Below are positions 1-7,131 of a stretch of DNA of 14,792 nucleotides, piece after piece (the first letter of the stretch is position 1; each line of letters opens with the position of its first letter). Source of the stretch: CAZQAA01 sp964591255 (GTDB taxonomy: Bacteria > Desulfobacterota > DSM-4660 > Desulfatiglandales > Desulfatiglandaceae); assembly GCA_964591255.1 (NCBI GenBank), contig CAZQAA010000030.1:1-14792 (forward strand), given 5' to 3'. The notes under the pieces were generated by a model. That model made no database searches and was not told where the DNA came from. It saw only the letters and a program-made list of their open reading frames with translations. The translations under genes and the position numbers were made by a program.

Positions 1-152
1 TCAGTATCGCTAAATTCACCATCTATAGCGGCCATCTCAAGCAGGATTGCACAAGCAGCTACCAGGATTTGGTTATCGGCCTCTTGGGATGGGTGCAGGT
101 CACGATTTTCAGAGGATTTTTTAATAAAGATTTTTTTTACGATATCGATCAT
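1..152 (-). CDS. TerB-like protein, N-terminal fragment (runs off window)
   Basis: Reading the minus strand from the ATG at 150-152 gives 50 codons that stay open to the window edge, so only the N-terminus is present. The start is fixed by an in-frame TGA two codons upstream. After a basic N-terminus (MIDIVKKIFIKKSSEN) comes a helix reading ILVAACAILLEMAAIDGEFS (residues 29-48). This matches the first helix and acidic DGEFS turn of the TerB-like (tellurite resistance TerB/DUF533-type) fold, in which small all-helical domains carry conserved acidic residues. The exact role of such stand-alone TerB-like proteins is not established. The gene diverges from the wbqC-like gene across 153-337. The SD is weak: AGGG lies about 14 nt upstream. 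The family call rests on this one helix-turn motif, so a relative with another name is possible. Confidence 0.6.
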   Translation of the reverse strand, partial: MIDIVKKIFIKKSSENRDLHPSQEADNQILVAACAILLEMAAIDGEFSDT

Positions 153-191
153 ATTTCAAAAGTATGCCCTGTTTTTTATGCTACATATGTT

Positions 192-220
192 TTGCATGCT
201 ACGATAGATAGTCTTATATA
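192..220 (+). promoter_or_regulatory. Predicted sigma70 promoter for the wbqC-like/kamA-like unit
   Basis: TTGCAT at 192-197 and TATATA at 215-220 are separated by exactly 17 nt, a good match to a housekeeping -35/-10 pair. Transcription would start near 227, leaving a leader of about 110 nt before the ATG at 338. An overlapping TATAAA at 217-222 is an alternative -10. The region is AT-rich, so chance matches are likely. No experimental support is visible in the sequence. Confidence 0.35.
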
Positions 221-337
221 AAATTTCAAGGATATTGTGGACAGGTACGGGGTTTAGCTTTTTCGAAAAATAGGATATGATTTCTCTCGATTCGATTAGA
301 TTTGGTGAAACTGCCTACCAGCCGGGGGTGGTAGTAT

Positions 338-1030
338 ATGATAGTATCAGCAAACCAACCATATTTTGCCCCATTTCCAGGTTTTTTTTTAAAAGCCCTT
401 CGTGCAGATATATTTCTGCTTATGGATACTGTCCAGTTTCCATTAGGATCTACGTGGTTGACCAGAAACAGATTTAAGAACGATCATGGATCGTTTTGGC
501 TGAATGTAGCAGTGTGGAGAAAGGGTCTGGGTCTTCAGAGGATCAACGAGGTAAGGATTTGTCACGATAGATCGTGGGCAAAAAAAAGTTTGAAAAGGCT
601 TAAGTCAGCTTATTTGAAGGCCCCTTTTTTTGATGAACACCTGATTTTTTTGGAAGAGATGTTTTCCTATGGTGTTGACAGGTTGATGGTGCTGAATTTA
701 AGTATTATCAGATACGTTATGAAATATTTGCATATTGGCACTGAAATACGGTTGTTGTCAGACCTGGGCATTGAGACAAGGGAACCAATGCTTTCAGTGG
801 AGGTTTGTAGGAGATTAGGGGCGACACAATTTTTGGCACAGGTAAGTGCGAGAAGATATCTGAATGTTGATGCATTCAGAAAGGCAGGAATAGAGTTGAT
901 ATTTTTTAATCCTCGACCGCCAGTCTATCCCCAATTATGGGGTAATTATATCCCCAATCTGTCAATTTTTGACCTCATATTTAATTGCGGGCCCAGGGCG
1001 CGTCATATCCTCGATAAATATGCTGCTTAA
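338..1030 (+). CDS. WbqC-like family protein
   Basis: This 230-residue protein has the hallmarks of the WbqC-like family (Pfam PF08889 type). The N-terminal ANQPYFAPFPGFFLKALRAD (5-24) corresponds to the family's HQPxYxPWxGFFxKIxxAD, followed by DTVQFP (30-35) and TRNRFK (42-47). Near the C-terminus are YLNVDAFRKAGIELIFF (174-190), a Tyr-Pro-Gln (197-199) and NLSIFDLIFNCGP (207-219), the usual closing motif. Length is normal for the family. Members are cytoplasmic, occur in O-antigen and other surface-glycan loci and have no firmly established reaction, so none is assigned. The ATG at 338 follows a GGGGGTGG stretch. The next gene begins 11 nt after the stop, so the two are probably co-transcribed; pairing with an amino-acid mutase suggests, by inference only, a modified amino acid as a shared substrate. 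Confidence 0.82.
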   Translation: MIVSANQPYFAPFPGFFLKALRADIFLLMDTVQFPLGSTWLTRNRFKNDHGSFWLNVAVWRKGLGLQRINEVRICHDRSWAKKSLKRLKSAYLKAPFFDEHLIFLEEMFSYGVDRLMVLNLSIIRYVMKYLHIGTEIRLLSDLGIETREPMLSVEVCRRLGATQFLAQVSARRYLNVDAFRKAGIELIFFNPRPPVYPQLWGNYIPNLSIFDLIFNCGPRARHILDKYAA

Positions 1031-1041
1031 CAGACAAGAGT

Positions 1042-2148
1042 TTGAATAGGATATCCAAATTGGACGATACCCAAATTTGCCGAAGATCTGCCTGCGGTGG
1101 CAGGCCGTTGTGGAAAGAGATTCTCGCAACAGGCATTATGACACCGGAGGCCTTACAGGAAGTGTTTGGGGATATGGATTGTGATGCCCTCCACAAGGTC
1201 ATTGCCCGATATCCTATGAGGATCAATTCATACTATATAGGCCTTATAAAACAAAAGGGCGATCCTATATATAGGCAATGCGTGCCTGATCCGGCGGAAA
1301 TTACAGATATGGACGGACTTGAAGATCCCTTGGGAGAGGAAGACCTTTCTCCGGTGCCGGGTCTTACCCACAAATATCCTGACCGAGTCCTTTTCCTTGT
1401 TTCTTCACAGTGTGCAGTGTACTGCAGATTCTGTAATAGAAAGAGGAAAGTGGGGCAGTATAGCATGGTAACGGAAAAATCTATAATAGAAGGCCTTTCC
1501 TATATCCGGGCCCATAGCAAAATCAGAGATGTGCTCCTATCAGGAGGCGATCCCCTCATGCTTGATAACAGAAAACTCCATCATATTTTGAGTGAATTGC
1601 GTTCAATATCCCATGTCGAGATTATCCGTATAGGCACAAGAGTCCCGTGTACTCTTCCCCAAAGGGTCACTCCTCAATTGGTAGGCATGTTAAAAAGATT
1701 TCATCCCTTGTATATAAATACCCATTTTAATCATCCAAGTGAAATTACTCCCGAGGCAGCCATTGCCTGCAACAGGCTTGCCGATGCAGGCATTCCATTA
1801 GGATGCCAAACGGTACTTTTAAAGGGTATTAATGACAATTTTGCTGTTATGAAAGTATTGTTGCAAAAACTCCTGACAATCAGGGTCAGACCTTATTATA
1901 TTTTCCATGCAGATTTTGTGCGAGGGGCCTCCCATTTCCGAACGACAGTAGAAAGGGGGCTACAGATCATGCATGCCTTGCAGGGTCATATCTCAGGTCT
2001 TTGCATCCCCCATTATGCAATTGATTTGCCTGGAGGTGGAGGCAAGGTCCCTCTTCTTCCTGAATATATCGTGGGAAATGACGGAGGAGGACTACTGGTA
2101 AGGAATTATCAGGCTAAAAAATATTATTATCCATTGGGCAGGGATTAA
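1042..2148 (+). CDS. KamA/lysine 2,3-aminomutase-family radical SAM protein
   Basis: The 368-residue protein carries the [4Fe-4S]/SAM motif C124-x3-C128-x2-C131, the SGGDP SAM-binding loop (167-171), and DLPGGGGK (328-335), whose Lys335 should hold PLP. Asp291 (in HADFVRG) and Asp328 line up with the two aspartates that bind the lysine side chain in clostridial lysine 2,3-aminomutase. Lysine to beta-lysine is therefore a reasonable reaction, whereas glutamate aminomutases replace these aspartates. At 368 residues it is shorter than clostridial KamA and closer to the short bacterial forms. No beta-lysine acetyltransferase (AblB) follows, so an osmolyte role is not supported here. The start is uncertain: the longest reading uses TTG at 1042 behind AAGAG, with further TTG codons at 1060 and 1108 and ATG at 1138. 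The first ~22 residues (including CRRSACGGRP) do not look like family sequence. It follows the wbqC-like gene by 11 nt. Confidence 0.85.
   Translation: MNRISKLDDTQICRRSACGGRPLWKEILATGIMTPEALQEVFGDMDCDALHKVIARYPMRINSYYIGLIKQKGDPIYRQCVPDPAEITDMDGLEDPLGEEDLSPVPGLTHKYPDRVLFLVSSQCAVYCRFCNRKRKVGQYSMVTEKSIIEGLSYIRAHSKIRDVLLSGGDPLMLDNRKLHHILSELRSISHVEIIRIGTRVPCTLPQRVTPQLVGMLKRFHPLYINTHFNHPSEITPEAAIACNRLADAGIPLGCQTVLLKGINDNFAVMKVLLQKLLTIRVRPYYIFHADFVRGASHFRTTVERGLQIMHALQGHISGLCIPHYAIDLPGGGGKVPLLPEYIVGNDGGGLLVRNYQAKKYYYPLGRD
1090..1105 (+). repeat. GC-rich hairpin inside the kamA-like 5' end
   Basis: GCCTGC (1090-1095) and GCAGGC (1100-1105) form a perfect 6-bp stem around GGTG in otherwise AT-rich surroundings. 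It encodes part of the non-conserved N-terminal segment of the KamA-like protein. It could be a REP-like palindrome, a structured translation-initiation region, or chance; no second full copy was found in the window. Confidence 0.3.
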
Positions 2149-2180
2149 CCCCGAGTTTCCTGAATTTAGAAATTCACTGG

Positions 2181-4019
2181 TTAAGTGATAGTCAATTTCA
2201 TTTGACCTACCTCTATTTCCTCATCTATCTTTAGGCATAAGGCTTTTAGGGTGTGCTTTTTTTCCTCGCCGTTTTTTTTGAATGATATAATAATTTTTTT
2301 GACATGATATTTTTTAATTATCTTTTCAAGGTCTCGTTGTCCCCCAAAGACGGGATATCCCTGAATCCTTCTTCCCTGGATATTGGGATCGTCGTCGATG
2401 AAGCCTAAGAGCGTTAGGCCTAGGCCCCTGTTTGTCTCGATTTCTTTGACGGCCATTTGACCTCCTACTCCCGCCCCGTAAACTATGGTTGGTTTCCCCT
2501 CATTATTTCCCCGGAAAAAAGTTTCGTCCAGCAGACGGAAAGAGAGCCTGGAAAGGGATAGAAAAATAAGCATAATGACCCAGTAGATTATAAAAACAGT
2601 CCGGGAAAAACCCTGAAAACGGTATAGGAACAGGAGAATAAATATGGGCATTGCTGTGCCGGCTGTGACAGCGCTGATATAGCGGCTAAGGTCCCTCAGA
2701 CCTGTACGTTCCCATACACCACGGTAAACACCAGAAACATACAGGCAAAATATTTGACAGGATATCATGATGGGTAACGACTTCAGAAAGAACGCAAAGT
2801 TTGGCCCAATAACACCTTCAAAACGGAGCAGGTATGCAGCATAATATGCGATAGCAACCAGGACGGAATCAAGGAGGACTTCAAACAATCTTCTCCTGTA
2901 GGTCACTTCGATCAGGATAGGTGTGAACACACCCAATCCATTGGTGGACAGGATTGATTTTTCCGGGTAGATCTTGACTTTTGCCAGACGAATCCAGAAA
3001 AAGAGTACAAATAAGAGATAAAGAACGATAAGCACAAGGCTAAGGCCAATATCCAAGTGGTTGATGGCCAAGGCGATTAGTCCTGATCCCATTGAAAAGG
3101 CATACAGAACGATTACGGCCTTTTTTTCCGAAAGACCTATGGCCACCATTCGGTGAGATGAATGGTCCTTGTTGCCCTGGGAGATAGGTCGTCGGAACAG
3201 TTTTCGCATTAATGTTACAAAACCGGTGTCCAATATGGGGATAAAGAGGATGAGGATCGGTATTGCTATGACCGACAGGAGATGAAGTAGGCCTTTACCC
3301 TGAATATGTGCAGGACCTTCTAATGTAACTAGACATGCAAGGATAAATCCAATGAAGAGACTCCCTGCATCTCCCATAAAAATTGAAGCCGGGTTGAAGT
3401 TGTAAACGAGAAATCCTAGGAGGGCACCAAGGTATGACATGCTCAGTAGGATTTCTGAACCAGCTGTGGTGGGGATTTCTGGACCCGACCAAAGATAAAT
3501 CAAGAGAAATGCCCCGGCTAGGAAAGCAATTCCGGCAGCAAGGCCATCCATGTTATCAAGTAGATTAAAGGCATTGGTTATTCCAATAATCCACAGGAGA
3601 GATAAAACCAGATTGATTGTCTCTGAATTAGTCCATTCAAGTCTAAAACCAAAGAACATTAGGATAGAAGTTATAACCACTTGTCCGGCAAGTTTATGTT
3701 GGGGATCCATATTAAAGATGTCATCAGCCAGGCCCAACAGAAATATGCCAGTTGCACATAGCATCATGGGGAGATATGGCCGGGCAAATGTGATCCAACT
3801 CGTGCATGCTGATGACAGAATCCAGACAGTTGTCATTACACAAAAGATGCTGACACCTCCTAAAAGGGCGGTTTCCTTTTGATGCCATCGATTGTCTTTT
3901 GGCGCAGATACGAGTCCGGTTTTAATGGCTATTTTTTTCACTATTGGAGTCAGTAACAGCGATAGGGTAAAGCTTGCCACCAGGACAGAGAGATATAAAT
4001 AAAGGGAAGATTGTCCCAT
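2181..4019 (-). CDS. WecA/MraY-type phosphoglycosyltransferase fused to CapD-like TM/NAD-binding region
   Basis: The 612 residues contain two modules. Residues 1-345 are a polytopic polyprenyl-phosphate N-acetylhexosamine-1-phosphate transferase, with Asp99-Asp100, NAFNLLDNMDGL (149-160), MGDAGS (215-220) and the cytoplasmic His motif HSSHR (286-290). These proteins transfer sugar-1-phosphate from a UDP-sugar to undecaprenyl phosphate and start O-antigen, capsule or related glycans. Residues 370-612 match the N-terminal half of CapD/WbpM-type nucleotide-sugar dehydratases: membrane helices with YLLRFEG (396-402), VSGVYRGVWERTGLRDL (428-444), then a Rossmann-like domain with GAGVGG (515-520) and LLGFIDDDP (537-545). 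The C-terminal SDR catalytic domain is absent. WecA alone is about 350 residues, so this is a real fusion in one open frame. The start is ATG with AGGTG upstream, 21 nt after lptG. The sugar substrate cannot be told from sequence. Confidence 0.85.
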   Translation of the reverse strand: MGQSSLYLYLSVLVASFTLSLLLTPIVKKIAIKTGLVSAPKDNRWHQKETALLGGVSIFCVMTTVWILSSACTSWITFARPYLPMMLCATGIFLLGLADDIFNMDPQHKLAGQVVITSILMFFGFRLEWTNSETINLVLSLLWIIGITNAFNLLDNMDGLAAGIAFLAGAFLLIYLWSGPEIPTTAGSEILLSMSYLGALLGFLVYNFNPASIFMGDAGSLFIGFILACLVTLEGPAHIQGKGLLHLLSVIAIPILILFIPILDTGFVTLMRKLFRRPISQGNKDHSSHRMVAIGLSEKKAVIVLYAFSMGSGLIALAINHLDIGLSLVLIVLYLLFVLFFWIRLAKVKIYPEKSILSTNGLGVFTPILIEVTYRRRLFEVLLDSVLVAIAYYAAYLLRFEGVIGPNFAFFLKSLPIMISCQIFCLYVSGVYRGVWERTGLRDLSRYISAVTAGTAMPIFILLFLYRFQGFSRTVFIIYWVIMLIFLSLSRLSFRLLDETFFRGNNEGKPTIVYGAGVGGQMAVKEIETNRGLGLTLLGFIDDDPNIQGRRIQGYPVFGGQRDLEKIIKKYHVKKIIISFKKNGEEKKHTLKALCLKIDEEIEVGQMKLTIT

Positions 4020-4040
4020 ATAGACACCTAGGGGGAGTTG

Positions 4041-5114
4041 TTATGATCTGACATTCATCATCATATAAATGCCCAGCAGGGAAAATAAAATGTTCGTAAA
4101 CCAGGCTGCGAGTCCGGGAGGCAATATGCCAGAGAGTCCGAAAGATCGTGCAAGGCCGAAGCTGACCAAATAAAGAAAACAGGCGCCAATTCCAAAAGAT
4201 ATGGCAAGTGGCGTGCCTCCTTTATCAAGGCCTAAGGCAATGGATATGCCGATCAGGGCCATAACAAGATTAATTACTGGAAAGGCCAGTTTAATATTCA
4301 TATCTACAAGATATCGGGTGGCATCGTAGCCTTCAAGCCGAATCGTTTCCGCAAACTTTTTTAGTTGCCAGTAACTCATCTCTTCTGGTTTCTTGGCAGG
4401 TCTTAGGAAGCAATCGGGTGTTTCCGGCAGGACAATTTCCATTTCTTTAAAAACATGGGAGGAATAGCCCTCCCCGGCTAAAGGAATTTGTATTATACCA
4501 CCTTGGAGTTTCCACTTTCCCTTTGCCCATATAGCCTTTTTTGCCTGTATTCGCTTTATTAGATGGAAAGAATCGTCGAAAAAATAGAATACAGGCTGTT
4601 CCATAATCATTCTTTTGCCATCAAAGTGTTTGATCCAGTAGATAGAGTTGACACCTTTATACCAGATTTGATCTCGACCATAAAATTGTTTTTGTGTGAT
4701 TTTTTTCACCTCTTTATTCCACACAGACTGGCTTTCAGAACTGGTTATGGGGACAATTAACTCAGAAATCAGAAAAACCACGGCTGCAACGCTTAATGAG
4801 GCACATAACACAGGAAGAGAGATGTGGAAGATACTGATACCGCTCGCCTTCAGGATAAGTATCTCATTATTTTTTTTCATTAAAGAGAACATAAGAATTA
4901 TGCTTATAAGGCTGGCCACGGGAACCATCTGTACTGTTATGTAGGGGATTTTGTAGAAAAGATAAACAAATATTGCATTAGCCGCATTGGCCTCTACAAA
5001 ATTATCGATCTTTTGCAGAAAGTCAATTATCAAATATATGGTCACAAAGATCGTCTGGCAGATGAAGAGCAGCTTGAAAAATTCTTTGGTCAGGTATCTG
5101 GGTAATATATTCAT
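4041..5114 (-). CDS. lptG: LptG, LPS transport permease
   Basis: This 357-residue YjgP/YjgQ-family membrane protein has the expected order: three N-terminal membrane helices (about 15-37, 48-80, 95-118), a periplasmic beta-rich jellyroll-like region (about 125-265), and three C-terminal helices (about 272-294, 302-324, 330-353). FKLLFICQTIFVTIYLIIDFLQKIDNF and the cytoplasmic NNEILILKASGIS turn are family signatures. LptG pairs with LptF and the ATPase LptB in the inner membrane to extract LPS and push it along the Lpt bridge; lptB is not in this window. It is called LptG rather than LptF from its second place in the pair and its length (E. coli LptG 360). It starts at ATG 43 nt after lptF, with no strong SD, suggesting coupled or leader-dependent translation. 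Confidence 0.9.
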   Translation of the reverse strand: MNILPRYLTKEFFKLLFICQTIFVTIYLIIDFLQKIDNFVEANAANAIFVYLFYKIPYITVQMVPVASLISIILMFSLMKKNNEILILKASGISIFHISLPVLCASLSVAAVVFLISELIVPITSSESQSVWNKEVKKITQKQFYGRDQIWYKGVNSIYWIKHFDGKRMIMEQPVFYFFDDSFHLIKRIQAKKAIWAKGKWKLQGGIIQIPLAGEGYSSHVFKEMEIVLPETPDCFLRPAKKPEEMSYWQLKKFAETIRLEGYDATRYLVDMNIKLAFPVINLVMALIGISIALGLDKGGTPLAISFGIGACFLYLVSFGLARSFGLSGILPPGLAAWFTNILFSLLGIYMMMNVRS

Positions 5115-5157
5115 CTGATTAATGTATATTGATTCCCTTTTATTTATATAATTGCCA

Positions 5158-6324
5158 TTAGCGATTAGAAAGTTTTATGAAAATATGATTTCTGATAGCC
5201 TCCCATATAAAGTAGACAGATTTTTCCTGGGCTGAAAGCCTAAGCAGGCAGACAGCGCAAAGACATAGGAATATATTCGGTATCCATACACCTATTGTTG
5301 GAGGCAATAGCCCTGTTTCACAGATACTCCTTGTACCTGCAAGGCACATATAATATGTAAAAAAAATGACAAGGCTTACTGCAATACCAACTGTCCGTCC
5401 TTTTGCTCTTATCTGGGCACCCAAAGGGGCTCCTATTATGCCCATAAAAAATACGGCCAGAGGAATCGAGAATTTTTCAAGGAGCTCGATGAGGACTTTA
5501 TTGTGCCTTTCTTCTCCTTTCGGTATTGTGTCTGATTCTCTGATAAGTTCTCGCAAGGACATCTCTTTTGGCTTTATATGCCTCGATGCAAGAGAAGCCA
5601 TGACATCCTTCAGGCTGATATTCAGATCATAAGTCTTGAATTCAATGGTCCTGGCAGCCTGAGAGTCCTTTTCGGTCATAAAAATGGTCCCTTTCAAAAA
5701 ACGCAGCGTAATAATTCTTTTTTGTGGCTGTAGCAATATGCGGCAATTTTCAGCCACTATGGTATTAACGATCTCTTTATCGCGCCGGTCCACTACAAAG
5801 ATGTTTTCCATTACCTTGTCCTTGGCAGAAAAACCGTTTACATAAAATATCACCTTATCAAACGGTTCACAAAAGATATGTTCCTTGATACCCAGGTCTG
5901 CCCTTGATTCAATAATCTGGAAAATAAGATTTTTAAATGTCTTGTTTCCCCATGGGACCGCAACTATGCCGAATATGAGAGTTATAATAAAGGCCAACAA
6001 AGATATGGTTATGACCGGCGGCAACATCTGGTATATGCCTATTCCCGATGATTTCAAAGCGATGATTTCACTGTCAGAAGAAAGGCGCAGAAAGGCCACT
6101 ACAACTGCTATGAGTATGGCTGCCGGAAGGGCAAAGGTTATTACCTCTGGTAGCAGACAGACAACCATAGCAAATATATGAGATAGGCTTGCCCCGTGAG
6201 TTACTATCATCTCCATAATGGAGAGCAGTCTGGTAGCCACGATGATAAAAACACCTACAAACAGACTGACGAGAAAATTAGGCCATATTTCTTGGATAAT
6301 GTATTTAAAGAGGGTTAGTTTCAC
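5158..6324 (-). CDS. lptF: LptF, LPS transport permease
   Basis: This 388-residue YjgP/YjgQ-family protein has membrane helices at about 15-35, 50-80, 101-122, 284-303, 311-329 and 341-361, with the periplasmic jellyroll-like segment between helices 3 and 4. The LSSDSEIIALKSSGIGIYQ cytoplasmic loop (81-99) and FMGIIGAPLG (293-302) are typical. It is the partner of LptG in the LptB2FG exporter. The first gene of an lptF-lptG pair is normally lptF, which supports the name. Translation starts at GTG (6322-6324), the only standard start before an in-frame TAA three codons upstream; the SD is poor. About 27 residues extend past the last helix, making it a little longer than E. coli LptF (366). It begins 33 nt after the Tpt1-like gene. 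Confidence 0.9.
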   Translation of the reverse strand: MKLTLFKYIIQEIWPNFLVSLFVGVFIIVATRLLSIMEMIVTHGASLSHIFAMVVCLLPEVITFALPAAILIAVVVAFLRLSSDSEIIALKSSGIGIYQMLPPVITISLLAFIITLIFGIVAVPWGNKTFKNLIFQIIESRADLGIKEHIFCEPFDKVIFYVNGFSAKDKVMENIFVVDRRDKEIVNTIVAENCRILLQPQKRIITLRFLKGTIFMTEKDSQAARTIEFKTYDLNISLKDVMASLASRHIKPKEMSLRELIRESDTIPKGEERHNKVLIELLEKFSIPLAVFFMGIIGAPLGAQIRAKGRTVGIAVSLVIFFTYYMCLAGTRSICETGLLPPTIGVWIPNIFLCLCAVCLLRLSAQEKSVYFIWEAIRNHIFIKLSNR

Positions 6325-6357
6325 TTGAATTTTTTATGGTATATGCATGCAGCACAA

Positions 6358-7083
6358 TTATTTTCTCCTGGTCTTTCGGGCCGCTTCTTTCCACCCTTTT
6401 TGTTTTTTTCCCTTAGTACGACCGGGGAGATCAGGATTTTCAGAGGGCCGCATAGTAAAGGTCCCCGCTGTATAACCCGAATGCCATGACAGCCCTTGCT
6501 TGCTTTTGACTTCGTGCTCTTTGGGGAGGGGTGGGCCGGAGATAAATACGGCAGGGATATGGGGACTAAGAAATAAATCTCCAAAGGCATATAGTTCCAC
6601 ACCATTATTTACTGCCTCAGAGGACATGATTTCGATCATAACAGGATTTTGGTCTTGCCTGCCTCCTATACGAAGTGCCATTTTTTTTGAAAGAGATAGG
6701 ACAAGATATTTGCCAGGAGATGGCCTCCAACCCTTTTCAATAATGGACGGATATGCCTTTTTTTTTACTGCTGAAAAAAGAATCTTGGGGGGGGAACGTA
6801 GAGGCCTTTCCATATCCAGTTCCCATTTTCTTTTAACAGTCCTGATTTGATTTCCTCTTTGCTGAAAAAGTACCCCTTTTTTCCCAAGCATTACCTCGTT
6901 GATATCCGCTATCCTTACATAACGGAATCCCTTCTCTTCATGGAGCGCCTGGATTAACTCCTTTAGTGCAATAAAACCTGTCCCGTCAGGAACGAGACCG
7001 AATTCATCTGGCCTGTGTCCTAGCATGTAGACTAAAATACGGGCCAGGTTATCTATCTTGATTTGATGACTTCGCCTGCCCAG
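6358..7083 (-). CDS. Divergent Tpt1/KptA-like (RNA 2'-phosphotransferase family) protein, probable CTG start
   Basis: The N-terminal NLARILVYMLGHRPDEFGLVPDGTGFIAL matches the start of Tpt1/KptA (LSxxLSYxLRHxPxxxGLxLDxxGWVxV). The later IRT, IIEKGW and GPPLP segments fit the same fold order. Tpt1/KptA enzymes move an internal RNA 2'-phosphate to NAD. Catalytic motifs look eroded: family LRH reads LGH (His23 kept, Arg replaced by Gly22), Arg81 is followed by TVKRKW rather than AxQGHS, and LYHGT reads LFSAV (102-106). Activity is therefore doubtful. The only ATG before the motif (7026) lies inside the first conserved helix, and no ATG, GTG or TTG exists in frame between it and the preceding TAG (7132-7134). 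CTG at 7081-7083 has GGAG (7091-7094) 7 nt upstream, giving 241 residues; ATT, ATA or ATC starts are alternatives. The C-terminal ~23 residues are very basic. It follows the HesB selenoprotein by 48 nt. Confidence 0.62.
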   Translation of the reverse strand: MGRRSHQIKIDNLARILVYMLGHRPDEFGLVPDGTGFIALKELIQALHEEKGFRYVRIADINEVMLGKKGVLFQQRGNQIRTVKRKWELDMERPLRSPPKILFSAVKKKAYPSIIEKGWRPSPGKYLVLSLSKKMALRIGGRQDQNPVMIEIMSSEAVNNGVELYAFGDLFLSPHIPAVFISGPPLPKEHEVKSKQGLSWHSGYTAGTFTMRPSENPDLPGRTKGKKQKGWKEAARKTRRK

Positions 7084-7131
7084 AACAGATCTCCAGGGTG
7101 AAGGTGGTGGCGCAACAATCTGTCCAATATG

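Noticed and set aside
277..477. 66-residue ORF overlapping the start of the wbqC-like gene
   Set aside because: No recognisable domain, and it lies in another frame over a gene with clear homology; it is a shadow frame.
2161..2176. Possible terminator between the convergent kamA-like and wecA-type genes
   Set aside because: TGAATT/AATTCA pairs over 6 bp around TAGA, but the stem is AT-rich and weak and there is no T-tract on either side.
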